Translations under genes and position numbers: made by a program
Part shown: positions 63,300 through 64,000 of the stretch, one piece after another
How positions within the stretch are numbered: the stretch's first letter is position 1
Layout: the number at the start of each line of letters is the position of its first letter
Assembly (NCBI GenBank): GCA_001661245.1
Contig: KV454012.1
Span: 1,877,512-1,941,511 of the forward strand
Origin: Pachysolen tannophilus NRRL Y-2460
Taxonomy: Eukaryota > Ascomycota > Pichiomycetes > Alaninales > Pachysolenaceae
Direction: 5' to 3'
DNA length: 64,000 nt
The notes under the pieces: generated by a model
What the model was told of the DNA's origin: nothing
The model's database searches: none
Seen by the model: only the letters and a program-made list of their open reading frames with translations

Positions 63300-64000
63300 A
63301 TGTCATTCAATGAAATATCGGAAGAAAATAATAATCCTTTTTCTTCTGGGATCAATGATGCTGATCAATTTAGCGATTTGCCACTAGATGATGAAGAGGA
63401 TAATGGATTGAACAATAGTACTTTGATATCTGCAGATAATACCAAGAACGGCAATAACGACAATAACCGCGATAGTCATGATATTTGTAATAATAGTGGT
63501 AATACCGGTAATATTGATAATAATAATAAGAGACTGGAATCTATAAATGGTGGAGAAGAAGAACAAGAAGAAGAAAAAATTGTTAATGATATTTTTAATC
63601 ATAGAAATGAAAATATGAATATTGAAAAATTATTTTCACAAAGAATTGAAGAAATTTTTATTAATAATCCAAGTCCAAAAAATTTACAAGTATCTATTAT
63701 TGATGCTTCAAAATCAAATGAAAATGATCATCCAACAACTAGTAGATCTTATATTGTTTATACAATAAAAGTTGCTGATGATCTTATAGTTAAAAGACGT
63801 TATAGTGAATTTGAAAATTTAAGAAATATCTTAATAAAATTATTTCCAACAAAGATTATACCGCCAATTCCTGAAAAACAATCATTAACTTCAAATTTAT
63901 CATTAAGTGGTGTTACTTCAACTACTTCTTCATTGGCTCATACAAGTATTAATAATGATAATAAAAAAAAACATGTTGATTTAGATTCTTCAAAAAATTA
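63300..64000 (+). CDS. SNX41: PX-domain sorting nexin, Snx41/Atg20 type (3' part outside window)
   Basis: Sorting nexin of the Snx4-Snx41/Atg20 group that retrieves cargo from endosomes and supports selective autophagy by binding PI3P. The ATG at 63300 opens a frame that continues past the window end (233 codons visible). The N-terminus has an acidic EENNNPFSSG segment and Asn/Asp-rich low complexity. A PX domain begins near residue 125 (LQVSIIDASKS) and contains VKRRYSEFENLRNIL, with the PI3P-binding Arg-Arg-Tyr motif, then LFPTKIIPPIPEKQSL. The BAR region is not in view. Snx41 and Atg20 cannot be separated from this part alone; the EE-NNPF start slightly favours Snx41. Confidence 0.8.
   Translation, partial: MSFNEISEENNNPFSSGINDADQFSDLPLDDEEDNGLNNSTLISADNTKNGNNDNNRDSHDICNNSGNTGNIDNNNKRLESINGGEEEQEEEKIVNDIFNHRNENMNIEKLFSQRIEEIFINNPSPKNLQVSIIDASKSNENDHPTTSRSYIVYTIKVADDLIVKRRYSEFENLRNILIKLFPTKIIPPIPEKQSLTSNLSLSGVTSTTSSLAHTSINNDNKKKHVDLDSSKN

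Overview
The window is nuclear DNA of a budding yeast (Saccharomycotina). It is strongly AT-rich, with long A/T homopolymers between genes. Introns carry the yeast TACTAAC branch point, and almost every recognisable protein matches a Saccharomyces or Candida family. It is a draft assembly: there is one unresolved base at 242 and a run of N at 35109-35603. No virus-like or transposable element was recognised. CTG codons are scarce, fall at positions where relatives carry Ser or other polar residues, and form runs in low-complexity tails. This suggests that CUG is read as Ser (a CUG-Ser lineage); translations quoted here use the standard code. The species was not identified.

Layout. 1-7.2 kb: start of MED1, COQ5, an unknown secreted protein, the mitochondrial DnaJ MDJ1 and an unknown coiled-coil protein. 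8.7-23 kb: SSD1 (with an intron), a Ser/Thr-rich secreted wall-type protein, RPL42 (intron), CBK1, and a PH-domain protein of the YHR131C/YNL144C family. 23.9-41 kb: a GPB1/GPB2 kelch protein, ISR1, FHL1, PRE2, RPL11 (intron), SNT309/SPF27 (frame broken at an A-run) and SAT4/HAL4. 41.8-49.6 kb: RVS161 (two introns), a 2.4 kb non-coding stretch, then a full-length SCAP homologue (sterol-sensing domain plus WD repeats). 50-64 kb: an unknown Gln-rich protein, GPI13, NPR3, an unknown CxxC protein, a MEP2-type ammonium permease, tRNA-Thr(UGU) and the start of an SNX41/ATG20-type sorting nexin.

Several blocks keep the S. cerevisiae neighbourhoods (recalled from knowledge, not searched): RPL42-CBK1 (YNL162W-YNL161W), ISR1-FHL1-PRE2-RPL11-SNT309 (YPR106-YPR101) and SAT4-RVS161 (YCR008-YCR009). 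This order confirms the FHL1 and SAT4 assignments over their paralogues.

Functional links: Cbk1 kinase and its substrate Ssd1 lie within 5 kb of each other. Fhl1, a ribosomal-protein gene regulator, sits near two ribosomal-protein genes, and RPL42 has a Tbf1-type TTAGGGC palindrome upstream. Gpb1/2, Npr3 and Mep2 all belong to nutrient signalling. The most notable gene is the SCAP homologue: most studied Saccharomycotina have lost the SREBP-SCAP sterol-sensing system. Several unexplained short symmetric DNA arrays lie between genes and are listed as findings.
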